This document shows positions 46,710 through 56,679 of a stretch of DNA of 64,000 nucleotides, piece by piece; position 1 is the first letter of the stretch; each line of letters starts with the position of its first letter. The stretch lies in contig JAJDXE010000010.1 in assembly GCA_022825265.1 (NCBI GenBank), forward strand, positions 496,001-560,000, given 5' to 3'. The notes beneath the pieces were generated by a model. It made no database searches and was not told the DNA's origin. It saw nothing but the letters and a program-made list of their open reading frames with translations. The DNA is from Dehalococcoidia bacterium. Lineage in GTDB: Bacteria; Chloroflexota; Dehalococcoidia; Bin125. The position numbers were made by a program, and so were the translations under genes.

Positions 46710-48323
46710 CTAGCACGCATGGTCGGTCAGCGCATCTGCAACGAGTCTTGCATACTTCTCGCCCAGCGCCGTCTCCCAACGCAGATAATGCTGCATATCG
46801 GCGAACCCGCGCTGAGGACCAAACGTCAGAATGTCATTCGGCGGCGACAGCACCCCGCTCAGCCCATGCTCAATCGGCAACCCAGCATCCCGATACGCCG
46901 CCATCCCGCCAACCACGGCAGACACCGCAGACCAGCCCCGCTCAAGCAGCGTCTGAGCCGCCAACAGAGACTGTTCACCCGACTCGCAGACCACAACAAT
47001 CGGAGTCGACTCCTCCGAAACCAGCCCGTCGACATCGCGTTCCAGCGTCCCCCGAGGCGCCCAGCGCGCACCCGGCGGATGCGCCTGCGCGAACTCCTGG
47101 CTCGTGCCCACATGAAGCACGACCGCATCGCCCTGCTCAAAGACCTCACCAGGCTCGACGCCCGTCACCGCCGCTCGTGCCTCCGTCAACAACGCCGGCT
47201 CACTCGCCCGAACACCACGCTCCAACGCCCGTCCCGCCGAAGTCCATGCGCCGACACCACCCTCGACAGCATAGATATGCCGATGCCCCATCTGCCGATA
47301 CCACGAAGCCGTCAGCGCCGCCCGAGCAATCCCGTCGCAGGCGAACACGATCGGCGCATGATGAACAATCGCCACATCATCGCTGCGCTGAACCGCCTGC
47401 CCGCCGGGAAACCAGCGGAAGCCTGGAATGTGCCCCGCCTCGTGCTCAGCGTCCGTGCGGACATCTATGAAGTAGACGCTCTCGCTCTCCGATCGCGCGC
47501 GAAGCTCATCCAGTGCCTCCACCCCGATGATCTGCACCCCATCCTCCTCCGCGCATCGCCGCGCGTACTGCTCGGCCGCCGCCCGACCCTCAGCAGTCAC
47601 CGACGGCAACGCATCGCGGTCGGCCCCAAACTCAAGCTCATGACCCGCCAGCATCCATCCCGCCGTGCCATTCTTCAGACCAACAACCTCGCGCTCCAGA
47701 GCCATCCGCTGCAACACCCGAGTCCCAATGATGCTCCGCGTCCGCCCCGCGCAGTTGACCACCACCGTCGCGTCCTCAGGAGCCTCGGCCAGAACGTCCG
47801 TAATCCGCAACGCCAACTCGCCCCCAGGCATACTTCGACCACCTGGAATGCAAGACCGCCGATACTCCTCCGGCGTCCGAGTGTCCAGGATCACCAACGA
47901 ATCGCCCCGCTCAATCCGAGCATGCAGGTCGTCCGCGTCAATCTCCGGCACGTGGTGAACCACCTCGACCCGCTCGCCGAAATCCTTGCTCGGCACATTC
48001 ACGCCCCACTCGGTCGGCAAATCAAGAAACGCCCATCGATTCGTCCCACCCGCCAGCACCGACACATCCCGATACCCCATCCGCTCCACCGTCGCCGCCG
48101 CAAAATGAACCAGCCGCTCATCCTCGTCGCAAAGCACAATCGAAGTCCCAAGATGCGGGACGGCCGCTGACAGCTCAAACTCCAAAACCCGCCGAGGAAT
48201 CAAGCTCGCCCCCGGAATATGAGAAGTGTTGTACTCAGGAGGATCCCGAACATCAATCAGCGCAATCGGCGCATCCTCGCCAAGCCGCTGCTGGAGGTCG
48301 TCGGGAGTGATGAGAGTGGGCAT
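46710..48323 (-). CDS. four-domain rhodanese (sulfurtransferase) protein
   Basis: 537 residues from ATG 48323 with four rhodanese domains, each keeping an active-site cysteine: Cys65 (VLCDEDER), Cys191 (VVNCAGRTRS), Cys329 (VFACDGIAR) and Cys446 (VVVCESGEQS). The repeated motifs IDVRDPPEYNTSHIPGA, LDTRTPEEYRRSCIPG, IDVRTDAEHEAGHIPG and LHVGTSQEFAQAHPPGA mark the domain starts. The extra C-terminal 50 residues carry no motif. Rhodaneses transfer sulfane sulfur from thiosulfate or persulfides. It lies between the restriction-modification pair and the DUF262 nuclease gene, all on the minus strand. Confidence 0.85.
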   Translation of the reverse strand: MPTLITPDDLQQRLGEDAPIALIDVRDPPEYNTSHIPGASLIPRRVLEFELSAAVPHLGTSIVLCDEDERLVHFAAATVERMGYRDVSVLAGGTNRWAFLDLPTEWGVNVPSKDFGERVEVVHHVPEIDADDLHARIERGDSLVILDTRTPEEYRRSCIPGGRSMPGGELALRITDVLAEAPEDATVVVNCAGRTRSIIGTRVLQRMALEREVVGLKNGTAGWMLAGHELEFGADRDALPSVTAEGRAAAEQYARRCAEEDGVQIIGVEALDELRARSESESVYFIDVRTDAEHEAGHIPGFRWFPGGQAVQRSDDVAIVHHAPIVFACDGIARAALTASWYRQMGHRHIYAVEGGVGAWTSAGRALERGVRASEPALLTEARAAVTGVEPGEVFEQGDAVVLHVGTSQEFAQAHPPGARWAPRGTLERDVDGLVSEESTPIVVVCESGEQSLLAAQTLLERGWSAVSAVVGGMAAYRDAGLPIEHGLSGVLSPPNDILTFGPQRGFADMQHYLRWETALGEKYARLVADALTDHAC

Positions 48324-48332
48324 GTCTTCAGC

Positions 48333-50153
48333 CTAAAACTTGTCGGGACCTGGCCAGATTCGTAGGGCTAGCTCAGCCAGGCGTTTCGACCGCTCTTCGA
48401 TGTCAGCCATCTTCCAGGAATTCCCGCCTTGCTGGAGTACGTCCTTGTTTAGAAACAGGACACTGTGCGTATCCAACTCTCTTCGCTTGCGCCTCCAAGG
48501 ACTGTTTGAGATGGAGATGTTGAGCCTTCCGGTCACGAGTGTCAGATTGCCCAAACAGTTGACAACGTAGTCTCGATACTCCTCCTCACTTGCGAAGCCT
48601 TCACGCTTCTCGCTCGTCAAAGGCCAGTGCTGTTGCCACCTGCGAGGCATTAGGTGCTCAATCTGGAGCTGTGTCGGCAATGCAAGCTGCTCTGACTTGC
48701 TCGTGCGCAGATGCTTCTCCAAGCGCTCCAACAGAAAGAAGAGGCGGTCTCGACTAAGTCGTCCATACGACCGAACGTTCACTAATGTTTCGAGGAACTC
48801 CTGATCGGTCGTCCAAGCCATTCTATAATTCGTCTGCGCGCGAAGATAGTCGACTACCATCTGCCCAACTGAGTCATCTTCGGACTTTTCGAACAGTTGA
48901 CTCAGAAGGCCCAGCAGAAGCCGGTCAACACCCTGTATCTGTCGCCCCCAGAGTGTCCGCCGCACAAACCAGCTCTCAAGTGCCTGGAATGCTAGGTCGC
49001 GCTCTTGGTCAGGCACATCGTCCGTCAACAGCCATAGCACGAGCGGGGCGTCGACGCCAATGCGCAGAGCCCGGCGACTTCGCAGGTACGAGTGCCAACG
49101 TCGGTAAGGCCCCGTTTCACGTGCGTCCACGACGTCCAAGTATGCCTTCGCGCAGCGCTGCAGGTCAGCCGCGACCTCTTCAATCCCAATCTCCTGCTCG
49201 TCAACGTAGCGACGAAAGTGGCTAAAGACATCGTCCACTCTCATGTTGGTTAAAGTTCGCATAGTCAGCCAGTAGTAGAGGAACTGCTCGAACTGAGATC
49301 GAAGAAGCGCACCGAAACGTAACTCAGTCTGCCATCGACCGCCGTTGAACGGCACAAGCCACTTTCGATTGAACTCGTCTTCGTTGATGCCCTCTGCTCG
49401 GGCTTTGAAGATCATGTAGTTCCGGACCAAATCCGCCTGCAGCAGCGGCGTTCCACGTGCGTTGAGGGTCTCGAAGATCACTTGAGGTTCAGCATCGGCG
49501 TCGAGGTCAATCACGACGAGTTGAAGCATCCTAGCGAGCACGACGCTCAGTCCGGCAACTGCGGTTTCCAGTTCTGTCTGCTCTGTCAACCAGCGGGATA
49601 CCTGTTCCTTGAAATAGTAGTGCGCGTCGACTATCAGCGAGTCTTCCGGCCTCGGTCCAGTGGCGTCGTTCCGCATCGCATAGCGAAACTCCTGCTGGTC
49701 ATTTGCCGATGGCCAGACCTTGTATCCGGCGACCTCGTCGCCACCCGTGTCGAGTTCATCATTCAGAACCAGCCGCTGCAAACGGCGCGCCTCGAGGTCG
49801 TGCTCCTGTTGCTCGTAGACCTCTTGAACCGCATCCAGGAGAATCTGCAACGTAGTGAGCCGTTGCTGACCGTCAATGACACGGCGAATCTCGATCGTGC
49901 CCGTCGGCGTGACCTCCTGCTGAAACACCACTGCACCAAGGAAGTGTTTGGGGGCGTCGTCATCGCTGACTTGGGCCTCGCCGTTGCCGATTAGATCCAG
50001 ATATTCGTCCGCAAGCCGCTCGACATCTTCCCAAAGCGGCTCCCACTGATCCTCTTCGTTCCACACATACCGCCGCTGATAGGCAGGGACGACATAGCGG
50101 ACAGACCGTCCGAAGAGCTGTTCCGGGGTCCGGACGTTGGCGCTAATGGTCAT
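48333..50153 (-). CDS. DUF262/DUF1524 (GmrSD/SspE-type) nuclease
   Basis: 606 residues. The DUF262 domain opens with VPAYQRRYVWNEEDQWEPLWEDV (about 22-45), followed by HFLGAVVF and the signature VIDGQQRLTTLQILL with DGQQR at 94-98. The C-terminal DUF1524 domain has LQIEHLMPRRWQQHW (His500) and CLGNLTLVTGRLNISISNSPW (about 533-552), an HNH-like site. This two-domain plan is that of GmrSD, which cuts modified DNA, and of SspE, which responds to phosphorothioate DNA. No other dnd/ssp genes are seen. The gene is more AT-rich than the flanks. Only 10 nt separate it from the rhodanese gene downstream. Confidence 0.85.
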   Translation of the reverse strand: MTISANVRTPEQLFGRSVRYVVPAYQRRYVWNEEDQWEPLWEDVERLADEYLDLIGNGEAQVSDDDAPKHFLGAVVFQQEVTPTGTIEIRRVIDGQQRLTTLQILLDAVQEVYEQQEHDLEARRLQRLVLNDELDTGGDEVAGYKVWPSANDQQEFRYAMRNDATGPRPEDSLIVDAHYYFKEQVSRWLTEQTELETAVAGLSVVLARMLQLVVIDLDADAEPQVIFETLNARGTPLLQADLVRNYMIFKARAEGINEDEFNRKWLVPFNGGRWQTELRFGALLRSQFEQFLYYWLTMRTLTNMRVDDVFSHFRRYVDEQEIGIEEVAADLQRCAKAYLDVVDARETGPYRRWHSYLRSRRALRIGVDAPLVLWLLTDDVPDQERDLAFQALESWFVRRTLWGRQIQGVDRLLLGLLSQLFEKSEDDSVGQMVVDYLRAQTNYRMAWTTDQEFLETLVNVRSYGRLSRDRLFFLLERLEKHLRTSKSEQLALPTQLQIEHLMPRRWQQHWPLTSEKREGFASEEEYRDYVVNCLGNLTLVTGRLNISISNSPWRRKRRELDTHSVLFLNKDVLQQGGNSWKMADIEERSKRLAELALRIWPGPDKF

Positions 50154-50163
50154 GGTTAAGTAC

Positions 50164-51576
50164 CTACACCGCCGCCAACGTGGACGCCTTCCTCAAGGCA
50201 TTCGCCGCCCGCTCGAAGCTCGGGAACGTCGCAATCCCCTCCTCCTGCAGACGCTGCCTCGCCGTCAGCGCCGCCTCCTCGACATGACTCGGATGCAGCG
50301 CCGCCAGGAACGGCTTGTCTGACTCCGCCATGAACTTCTTCAGCGATCCAATCAGCCGGTCGAACTCCTCCGGTTTGTCCTGCCAGCGCCGAGCCATGAA
50401 CGTCGCCGAGAGCTCCATCCCGACCGCGTCGATGTTCTCGTCCGTATTGAGAATGTCGAAGATCGTGTCGAGGTGCTTCGGATCCTGACCGATAGTCCCC
50501 GCCGCGTCCAGCGGATTGCGGTAGCTGCCGCCGATGATGTTGAAGAACTCGGCAAGCTGGGCGTAGCTCTCATCCGAGAGCGTCGGCACCTTCCAGCCGG
50601 CCTTTTCGAACGCGTCGGTCAGCACGACCGACTGACCGCCGGTCATCGCGATCAGACCCAGGCGGTTGCCTTGCGTCCGCTTGGTCAGCAGCGTCGCCTT
50701 GACCACGTCGATCATCTCGTCGAGGTTATGTACCGCGACCGCGCCGACCTGCCTGATCATTGCCTCCCAGATCGCCTGGTCGCTAGCCAGCGAGGCGGTG
50801 TGCGAGCGGATCGCGCGCCCGCCGCCCTCGGTCTGGCCGCCCTTCCAGATGATCACCGGCTTCTTCGCCGCTACCTCGCGCAGCGTCCTGAACAGGCGCT
50901 GGCCGTCGCGCGCGCCCTCGATGTACATGCCGATCACTTCGGTCTGCGGGTCGTCGGCGAGGTATTCGAGGTAGTCGGCGGCTTCGAGGATGATCCCGTT
51001 GCCGAAGCTGACCAGGGTCGAGCAATACAGCCCGTGCGCCGCGCCGGTGAGCGAGAAGTTCATCCCGTGCGTGCCCGACTGCGAGACGAAGCCAACGTTC
51101 CCCTGTACCCCCGCCGGCTGGTCGCGGTTGAAGCGCACGCCGAGTCCGGGCACGTGCAGACCCATACAGTTGGGACCAATCAGAGCAAGCCCCGAAGGCG
51201 CCGCAATCTCATAGATCTTGTCCTGCAGCTCAACCCCGATCTCCTCGCCCGTCTCGGCGAAGCCCGAGGTAAACAGCGTCACGCCCCCGACATTCGCCTC
51301 CACGCACCCCTGCACAATGAACGGCGCCACCTGCCGAGGCACCGCGCAAACGGCAAAGTCAACCTGGTCGGGAATGTCGGTCAGCGACTTGTAGTTGGGA
51401 ATCCCCAACTCCTCGATCCCGGGAATCTCGTTCTCGTCGACCTGGACGCTGTAGACCGGCCCGTCGAAATCCTTCATCGAGCGCAGCCAGTTGTAGCCGC
51501 TGGCCTGCTTGTCGCCAATCACGGCGACAACCTTGGGCGCAAGCGCACGGGTCAAGCGTTCACGTGTCACGGCCAT
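50164..51576 (-). CDS. ADP-forming acyl-CoA/acetate-CoA ligase alpha subunit
   Basis: 470 residues. The CoA-binding domain starts with PKVVAVIGDKQASGYNW. The two succinyl-CoA-synthetase-like domains follow, with VDFAVCAVPRQVAPFIVQGC, GPNCMGLHVPG and GFVSQSGTHG. His259 (AIRSHTASLAS) is the phosphohistidine expected for this family. NDP-forming synthetases make ATP from acyl-CoA with release of the acid, or run in reverse. The beta (ATP-grasp) subunit gene ends 11 nt upstream, so the two should form one complex. The acyl chain specificity is unknown. Confidence 0.88.
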   Translation of the reverse strand: MAVTRERLTRALAPKVVAVIGDKQASGYNWLRSMKDFDGPVYSVQVDENEIPGIEELGIPNYKSLTDIPDQVDFAVCAVPRQVAPFIVQGCVEANVGGVTLFTSGFAETGEEIGVELQDKIYEIAAPSGLALIGPNCMGLHVPGLGVRFNRDQPAGVQGNVGFVSQSGTHGMNFSLTGAAHGLYCSTLVSFGNGIILEAADYLEYLADDPQTEVIGMYIEGARDGQRLFRTLREVAAKKPVIIWKGGQTEGGGRAIRSHTASLASDQAIWEAMIRQVGAVAVHNLDEMIDVVKATLLTKRTQGNRLGLIAMTGGQSVVLTDAFEKAGWKVPTLSDESYAQLAEFFNIIGGSYRNPLDAAGTIGQDPKHLDTIFDILNTDENIDAVGMELSATFMARRWQDKPEEFDRLIGSLKKFMAESDKPFLAALHPSHVEEAALTARQRLQEEGIATFPSFERAANALRKASTLAAV

Positions 51577-51587
51577 TGGAGTTCTCC

Positions 51588-52286
51588 TTAGGAGTCCGAG
51601 GTCAGCAAAATCCGAGCATCAACCGCGATCGCCCCATCGGGCCGAGCAAACACCGGATTCAGGTCCAGCTCCGCGATCTCAGGATGCGCCTCAGCAAACT
51701 CCGAGAGCTGGAGCAGCATCGACTCGATCGCCTCAAGATTCGCAGCCGGCTGACCGCGAACCCCCTCCAAGATCGGGAACCCCTGGATCTCACGCACCAT
51801 CTCCGACGCATCCCGAGGCTCCAGCGGCACAATCCGGAACGCCACATCCTTCAGCACCTCGACGAACACGCCGCCCAGGCCGAACATCAACACCGGACCA
51901 AACTGCTGATCCTGCGTGATCCCCAGGATCACCTCCACGCCCTGCTCAGCCATCGGCTGCACCGACACCCCCTGAGCCTGCGCATCGGGAACGGCAGCAA
52001 TCACCCGCTCATGGATGCGCTCACACGCAGCCCGCAGAGACTCCTCGTCGGCAACCCCCAGCTCGACGCCGCCCACATCCGTCTTGTGCGTGATCTTGTC
52101 CGAGACCACCTTCAGCGCCACCGGATAGCCAAGCTCGGCCGCATGAGCAGCCGCCTCGTCAATCGACCTGGCCAGGCGGGTCTCCGTCACACTGACTCCC
52201 GCCGAGGCCAGCAACGCCTTGGCCTCAACTTCAGACAACAGGGTGCGCTGCTCCGAGCGCGCAGCGGCAATGACATCAGCAGCCAT
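51588..52286 (-). CDS. ADP-forming acyl-CoA/acetate-CoA ligase beta subunit (ATP-grasp)
   Basis: 232 residues from ATG 52286, six bases after CGGAG; an earlier in-frame start would translate the intergenic repeat and is rejected. ALLASAGVSVTETRLA opens the ATP-grasp fold, GYPVALKVVSDKITHKTDVGGVELGV is the conserved lysine and glycine-rich loop, and GVEVILGITQDQQFGPVLMFGLGGVFVEVLKDVAFRIVPL and AELDLNPVFA complete the signature. It precedes the alpha subunit gene in the same operon. Confidence 0.9.
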   Translation of the reverse strand: MAADVIAAARSEQRTLLSEVEAKALLASAGVSVTETRLARSIDEAAAHAAELGYPVALKVVSDKITHKTDVGGVELGVADEESLRAACERIHERVIAAVPDAQAQGVSVQPMAEQGVEVILGITQDQQFGPVLMFGLGGVFVEVLKDVAFRIVPLEPRDASEMVREIQGFPILEGVRGQPAANLEAIESMLLQLSEFAEAHPEIAELDLNPVFARPDGAIAVDARILLTSDS

Positions 52287-52341
52287 GAACATCTCCGAAA
52301 GGACTGGGCAACACAACTGCGCGCAGAATACACGCGATCCC

Positions 52342-52436
52342 AAATCTCCCCTGATCCCAATCTCCCCCTCGAATCCCGATCTCCCCCTCGAGGGGGAGAT
52401 GTCCCGAAGGGACAGAGGGGGTGAGAACCCCGCAAA
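52342..52436 (+). repeat. double-hairpin intergenic repeat, copy A
   Basis: A perfect 22-nt palindrome at 52379-52400 (ATCTCCCCCT, CGAG centre, AGGGGGAGAT) is followed by GTCCC-gaa-GGGAC (52401-52413) and AGAGGGGGTGAGAACCCCGC (52414-52433). Two degenerate copies of the left arm lie just upstream. Confidence 0.85.
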
Positions 52437-52470
52437 CCGACACACGCCCAACCAACTACCCGCTATTCTG

Positions 52471-52476
52471 TATACT
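52471..52476 (+). promoter_or_regulatory. -10 box for the excisionase-type gene
   Basis: TATACT in a locally AT-rich segment. Next to it are the direct repeats CAGTTACGCAGTT and two ATACT motifs, possible operator half-sites for the encoded HTH protein. Confidence 0.45.
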
Positions 52477-52521
52477 CAGTTACGCAGTTGGATACTGTGG
52501 AAAACCGCTGAGGAGCAACCC

Positions 52522-52740
52522 ATGGCCGAGGGTGACCCGTTCGAGGACTGGCTGGACATCGTCGAGGCGGCGAGAGAGCTCAACATCCACCCGCAATCCA
52601 TGCGCCGACTGATCAAGCAGGGCCGTGTCCCCGCCCGCCTCTACGGAGGCAAATACCTCATCGAGCGAGACCAACTCCTCATGTTCAAGTCGAACTACGA
52701 CCCCCGCCCCGGCCGAAAACGCTCCCCCCGCCTGCTATAG
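52522..52740 (+). CDS. excisionase/AlpA-type helix-turn-helix protein
   Basis: 72 residues from ATG 52522, with GAGGAG upstream. DWLDIVEAARELNIHPQSMRRLIKQGRVPARLYGGKYLIERDQL is the winged-helix pattern of HTH_17/MerR-like excisionase regulators: a helix, recognition helix, then the RVPAR wing and a strand ending the domain. The C-terminus is Arg/Lys-rich (PRPGRKRSPR). Such proteins regulate nearby genes or help excise elements. No integrase is in the window. Confidence 0.75.
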   Translation: MAEGDPFEDWLDIVEAARELNIHPQSMRRLIKQGRVPARLYGGKYLIERDQLLMFKSNYDPRPGRKRSPRLL

Positions 52741-52826
52741 CTGTCTGTCGGGAACCTTCGCCGACGCTCTGGCGTCTTGTCTGATGACGGCACAAACGGC
52801 CCTCTTTGCCCGCCTGGGAGCGACTT

Positions 52827-54605
52827 ATGCCGACACACCGGACCGCGATCCTCGTCGCCATCGCCGTCGCGGGCTTCCTCGGAGTAGTCGCCGACGGGCA
52901 CGTGAACGCGCACTACTCGTATGCAGAGCAGCGAGGAAGTGAACCTCGCTCGGCGCTTGAGCGGGGAGACTGCGTGAATTCCAACAGTGCGGAGCGACGA
53001 ACCTGGGACGCCTGGGAACAGGACAGCCGAAAGCTGGAGTGGCTGACTGCGGCTGGGCCGACCATGACAGGACCTGCGCCCAGCTTCAACTGTTTGCGAG
53101 TCCTCGCGTCGTGGGCGAATGGTATGGAAGTCCCGGAGTGGTGCGCGCCCCTCGGTGTTGCAAGGGTCAGTTGGACAGTACGGGATGGAACTGTTCCGCT
53201 TCGCATATCGGTCGGAAACATCATGGTTGAGGCCGAGCATCGCTTTGTGGACATTCCGTGCGAACTGATACGTGACGAGTACGCTCCCGGACCCAGATCG
53301 GAGCATCAGGTCGTCAGTTTGCAGGTTACGGTTCAAGACGCCGAAGGGCGATCAGCGAGAAGCACTTCGCCGATTGGCGTGGTTTCAGCCGCTCCATCGC
53401 AGCCGCTTGAGAGTATTGGGGTCTTGACAGGTGTCCGCGATGCCCACTTTGCGCCAAGGCCGTGGCCGTATCGGTTCTCACAAGACACACCTGGGGAGCC
53501 CGTTGGGATCGTAGCGATCGTTCGATATCGCTCGCTCGGCCGTGGCGACTGGACATACCTGACACCATTGCCTCCGCCATCGCAGAGCGGATGCGGATCC
53601 TGGTGTGCGGCGTCGCACGTCAATGATCTCCTGCCCGATACGGAGTACGAGGTTCAAGGGGCGTGGATGTGGCACAGTGCATTCGCCAGTGCGTCAACCG
53701 GCAACCGGGGTGGCTGGTGGGAGAACGAAACTGAACGCGACAACTGGTGGCGCTCCTGGACGACACCAGAATCGTTGCAGTGGTCTGCAACGATGCGCTT
53801 TCGCACCTTCGGCGACCTGAAGTTGAGCGGCGAAGCCACGTCCGACACTCTGAGAGTGACGTGGCCTGCATTGGAGGGAGTCTTCCGCGCTCTGGCATAC
53901 TCACCTGACTGGCCTGGTGTTGTGTGGGCAGACCGCGACAACTCGTACCAATGGAGACGCCGCACGGAGCTGGAACAAGGCAAACCAATGTCGGCCCTCA
54001 TTGGTGGCTTGCCGTCCGATACGCCGTTCGAGGTCGTAGTGCGCACAGCTCTCCCTTGGCAATTCACTCCGGCGACGCCGGCGACCATTCAGCTTCGAAC
54101 TCAGCCCGGGCCCGCCGAGGGTTTCGCACGACTAGCTGATCCAAACGACTTCGACGTCCAGTTGGCGAACGACACCCTGGTAGTGGAATGGACCAAGCAG
54201 TGGCCAGTCATGTACACCAGCGTGAGCCTATCGCGTGTGCCAGTCAGTCAACACGTTCCCAGGAGAGGCGAATGGACTGGCGCGCCGACGCCGAGCGATT
54301 TCGATCCGTTTGATGAGCAGCTCAATCGACGCGTCCGGCTCGAGTTCGCTGGCTTGGCACCCGGAACTTCGTGGCGTCTGTCTATCAATCGAACTCCTGG
54401 CCATATGAGCAATCGTGGTGACCCCGCTCCATACCTCTGCATGGTCCTGGACGTTCGGCCTACTCCGGACGACCCGGGAGCACATCTGGACCATTATCTG
54501 TTCAGTGCCTGGGGGAGCGAGGCTCAAGAAATCTCCGCAAGTCACGTTGACGTCGTCAACTCCTTTTGGGAGGGTTGCAGACTCGCAGAACCGACGGGTG
54601 AATGA
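52827..54605 (+). CDS. secreted FN3-like domain protein
   Basis: 592 residues from ATG 52827, with GGGAG 6 nt upstream. Signal segment TAILVAIAVAGFLGVVADG. The remainder reads as three or four fibronectin-III-like or Ig-like beta domains, with strands such as LSGEATSDTLRVTWPAL, DTPFEVVVRTALPW and VQLANDTLVVEWTKQWP. Tryptophans and scattered cysteines (for example SGCGSWCAASH) suggest an extracellular fold with disulfides. No enzyme domain is seen, so cell-surface binding is the best guess. The gene is less GC-rich than neighbouring genes and may have been acquired. Confidence 0.55.
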   Translation: MPTHRTAILVAIAVAGFLGVVADGHVNAHYSYAEQRGSEPRSALERGDCVNSNSAERRTWDAWEQDSRKLEWLTAAGPTMTGPAPSFNCLRVLASWANGMEVPEWCAPLGVARVSWTVRDGTVPLRISVGNIMVEAEHRFVDIPCELIRDEYAPGPRSEHQVVSLQVTVQDAEGRSARSTSPIGVVSAAPSQPLESIGVLTGVRDAHFAPRPWPYRFSQDTPGEPVGIVAIVRYRSLGRGDWTYLTPLPPPSQSGCGSWCAASHVNDLLPDTEYEVQGAWMWHSAFASASTGNRGGWWENETERDNWWRSWTTPESLQWSATMRFRTFGDLKLSGEATSDTLRVTWPALEGVFRALAYSPDWPGVVWADRDNSYQWRRRTELEQGKPMSALIGGLPSDTPFEVVVRTALPWQFTPATPATIQLRTQPGPAEGFARLADPNDFDVQLANDTLVVEWTKQWPVMYTSVSLSRVPVSQHVPRRGEWTGAPTPSDFDPFDEQLNRRVRLEFAGLAPGTSWRLSINRTPGHMSNRGDPAPYLCMVLDVRPTPDDPGAHLDHYLFSAWGSEAQEISASHVDVVNSFWEGCRLAEPTGE

Positions 54606-54639
54606 ACCAGTGGTGATCAGGTTCGTGCGAATGCACTCC

Positions 54640-56622
54640 CTAATGCGCCGCCGACGCCCCCTCGATAATCTCCTCCACCACATGAGGCTCCGCCAGAGTC
54701 GTCACATCACCGACATTCTCCGGCTCGCCCTCCGCGACCTTCCGCAGAATCCGACGCATGATCTTCCCCGACCGAGTCTTCGGCAACCCACCGACGAACT
54801 GGATCTTGTCCGGCGTCGCAATCGGACTGATCTCCGCCCGCACCTGACGCTTCAGCTCGCCCGCCAGGTCCGGCCCCGGATCAAACCCGTCCTTGAGCAG
54901 CACGTAGGCGTAGATGCCTTCACCCTTGATCTCGTGCGGATATCCCACAACCGCGGCCTCGGCGCAGCCGGCGTGGCCGACCAGCGCGCCCTCGATCTCC
55001 GCAGTCCCCAGTCGGTGGCCTGAGACGTTGAGCACGTCGTCCACCCGTCCGGTCAGCCAGTAGTAGCCGTCGTGGTCGCGGAACGAGCCGTCGCCGGTGA
55101 AGTATTTGCCCGGGTACTGGATGAAGTACGTGTTGATAAACCGCTCATGGTCGCCGTAGACCGTGCGCATCATCCCCGGCCAGCTCCGAGCCAGGCACAG
55201 CAGCCCGCTCTGAGGATTACCCTCAAGCTCATTCCCGTCCGGATCGACCAGCACCGGCTCAATCCCAAAGAACGGCAGCGAGGCCGACCCTGGCTTCATG
55301 TCGTTCGCCCCGGCCAGCCCGGTCAGGACGTGCCCGCCGGTCTCGGTTTGCCAGTAGGTATCGACGATCGAGCAGCGACCCTCGCCGACCACATCAAAGT
55401 ACCAGCGCCACGCCTCCGGATTGATCGGCTCGCCGACCGTGCCCAACACCCGCAGGCTGGTCCGCTCGTGAACCTTGACCCACTCGTCGCCCTCGCGCAT
55501 CAGCGCCCGAATCGCGGTCGGCGCCGTGTACAGAATGTTGATCCCCAGCCGGTCGATCATGTCCCAGTAACGTCCGGCATCCGGATACGTCGGGATCGAC
55601 TCGAACATCACCGACGTCGCCCCGTTCCCGAGCGGTCCGTAGACGATGTAGCTATGCCCGGTAATCCAGCCCACATCCGCCGCGCAGCAGTAGATGTCGC
55701 CCTCGCGGTAGTCGAACGTGTACCGATGGCTCAGCATCGTGAACAGCAGATAGCCCGCCTGAGTGTGCAGCACACCCTTCGGCTTCCCTGTCGACCCTGA
55801 CGTGTAGAGGATGAACAGCGGATCCTCCGCGTCCATCACCTCCGGCTCGCACTCGTCCGACTGCCGGGCGACGGTCTCATGCCACCAGATGTCGCGGCCG
55901 TCCTTCATCGTCACGTCGCCGCCGGTGTGCTGATGCACCAGCACGAACTCGACGCAATCCACCCCGTTCGCGTCAAGCTGATCCATCGCCGCATCGACGT
56001 TGGCCTTGAGCGGCACCGTCCGACCGCCGCGCTTGCCCTCGTCCTGCGTGATCACCGCCTTGCACAGCGAGTCCTCCACCCGATCGGCGATCGCCGACGC
56101 CGAGAACCCACCGAAGATCACAGAATGGATCGCGCCGATCCGAGCGCACGCCAGCATCGCCGCCACAACCTCGGGCGTCATCCCCATGTAGATCGCAACC
56201 CGATCGCCCTTCCCCACGCCGCGGCTGCGCAGCTCGTTCGCCAGACGGCAGACCTCGGCGTGAAGCTCGCGGTACGTGACCGACTCGTTGTCGGCCGGCT
56301 CGTCGCCCTCCCACAGGATCGCCGTCTGGTCGCCGCGCTCCGCCAGATGCCGGTCAAGGCAGTTGACCGAAACATTGAGCTTCGCCCCCAGGAACCAGGC
56401 GATCTCCCCGGCGGCCAGGTTCTCCTCCTTCAGCGTGTGCCACGGCTCAATCAGGTCGAGGTGCGCATTCGCCATCTCCGTCCAGAACGCCTCCGGCTCA
56501 TCCAGAGACCGCCGCCACAGAGCTTCATATCCCTCACGCGAAGTGACCAGAGCCCCCTCACGAACACGCAAAGGAGGCGAGTACGTCTCATTAACCGGCA
56601 TCGCGGCATCAGCGGTTGTCAT
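54640..56622 (-). CDS. acs: acetyl-CoA synthetase (AMP-forming)
   Basis: 660 residues from ATG 56622, with GAGG 7 nt upstream. The N-terminal ACAS region ([15 protein letters not shown]) is followed by the AMP-binding core with [46 protein letters not shown] and [35 protein letters not shown]. The C-terminal [19 protein letters not shown] holds the catalytic, regulatory lysine. It activates acetate with ATP to acetyl-CoA and AMP. With the ADP-forming pair upstream, the genome can handle acetate by two routes. Confidence 0.95.
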   Translation of the reverse strand: MTTADAAMPVNETYSPPLRVREGALVTSREGYEALWRRSLDEPEAFWTEMANAHLDLIEPWHTLKEENLAAGEIAWFLGAKLNVSVNCLDRHLAERGDQTAILWEGDEPADNESVTYRELHAEVCRLANELRSRGVGKGDRVAIYMGMTPEVVAAMLACARIGAIHSVIFGGFSASAIADRVEDSLCKAVITQDEGKRGGRTVPLKANVDAAMDQLDANGVDCVEFVLVHQHTGGDVTMKDGRDIWWHETVARQSDECEPEVMDAEDPLFILYTSGSTGKPKGVLHTQAGYLLFTMLSHRYTFDYREGDIYCCAADVGWITGHSYIVYGPLGNGATSVMFESIPTYPDAGRYWDMIDRLGINILYTAPTAIRALMREGDEWVKVHERTSLRVLGTVGEPINPEAWRWYFDVVGEGRCSIVDTYWQTETGGHVLTGLAGANDMKPGSASLPFFGIEPVLVDPDGNELEGNPQSGLLCLARSWPGMMRTVYGDHERFINTYFIQYPGKYFTGDGSFRDHDGYYWLTGRVDDVLNVSGHRLGTAEIEGALVGHAGCAEAAVVGYPHEIKGEGIYAYVLLKDGFDPGPDLAGELKRQVRAEISPIATPDKIQFVGGLPKTRSGKIMRRILRKVAEGEPENVGDVTTLAEPHVVEEIIEGASAAH

Positions 56623-56679
56623 CGTTGGGCCTCGTCTCGTCATCAATGCAGTCCCGCAACTGCTGAAATGCTAACGTCC

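Noticed and set aside
52187..52451. Open frames reading through repeat copy A, for example an N-terminal extension of the beta subunit
   Set aside because: They translate the intergenic repeat (PPLSLRDISPSRGR type). The start at 52286 has a proper ribosome-binding site and family-length product.
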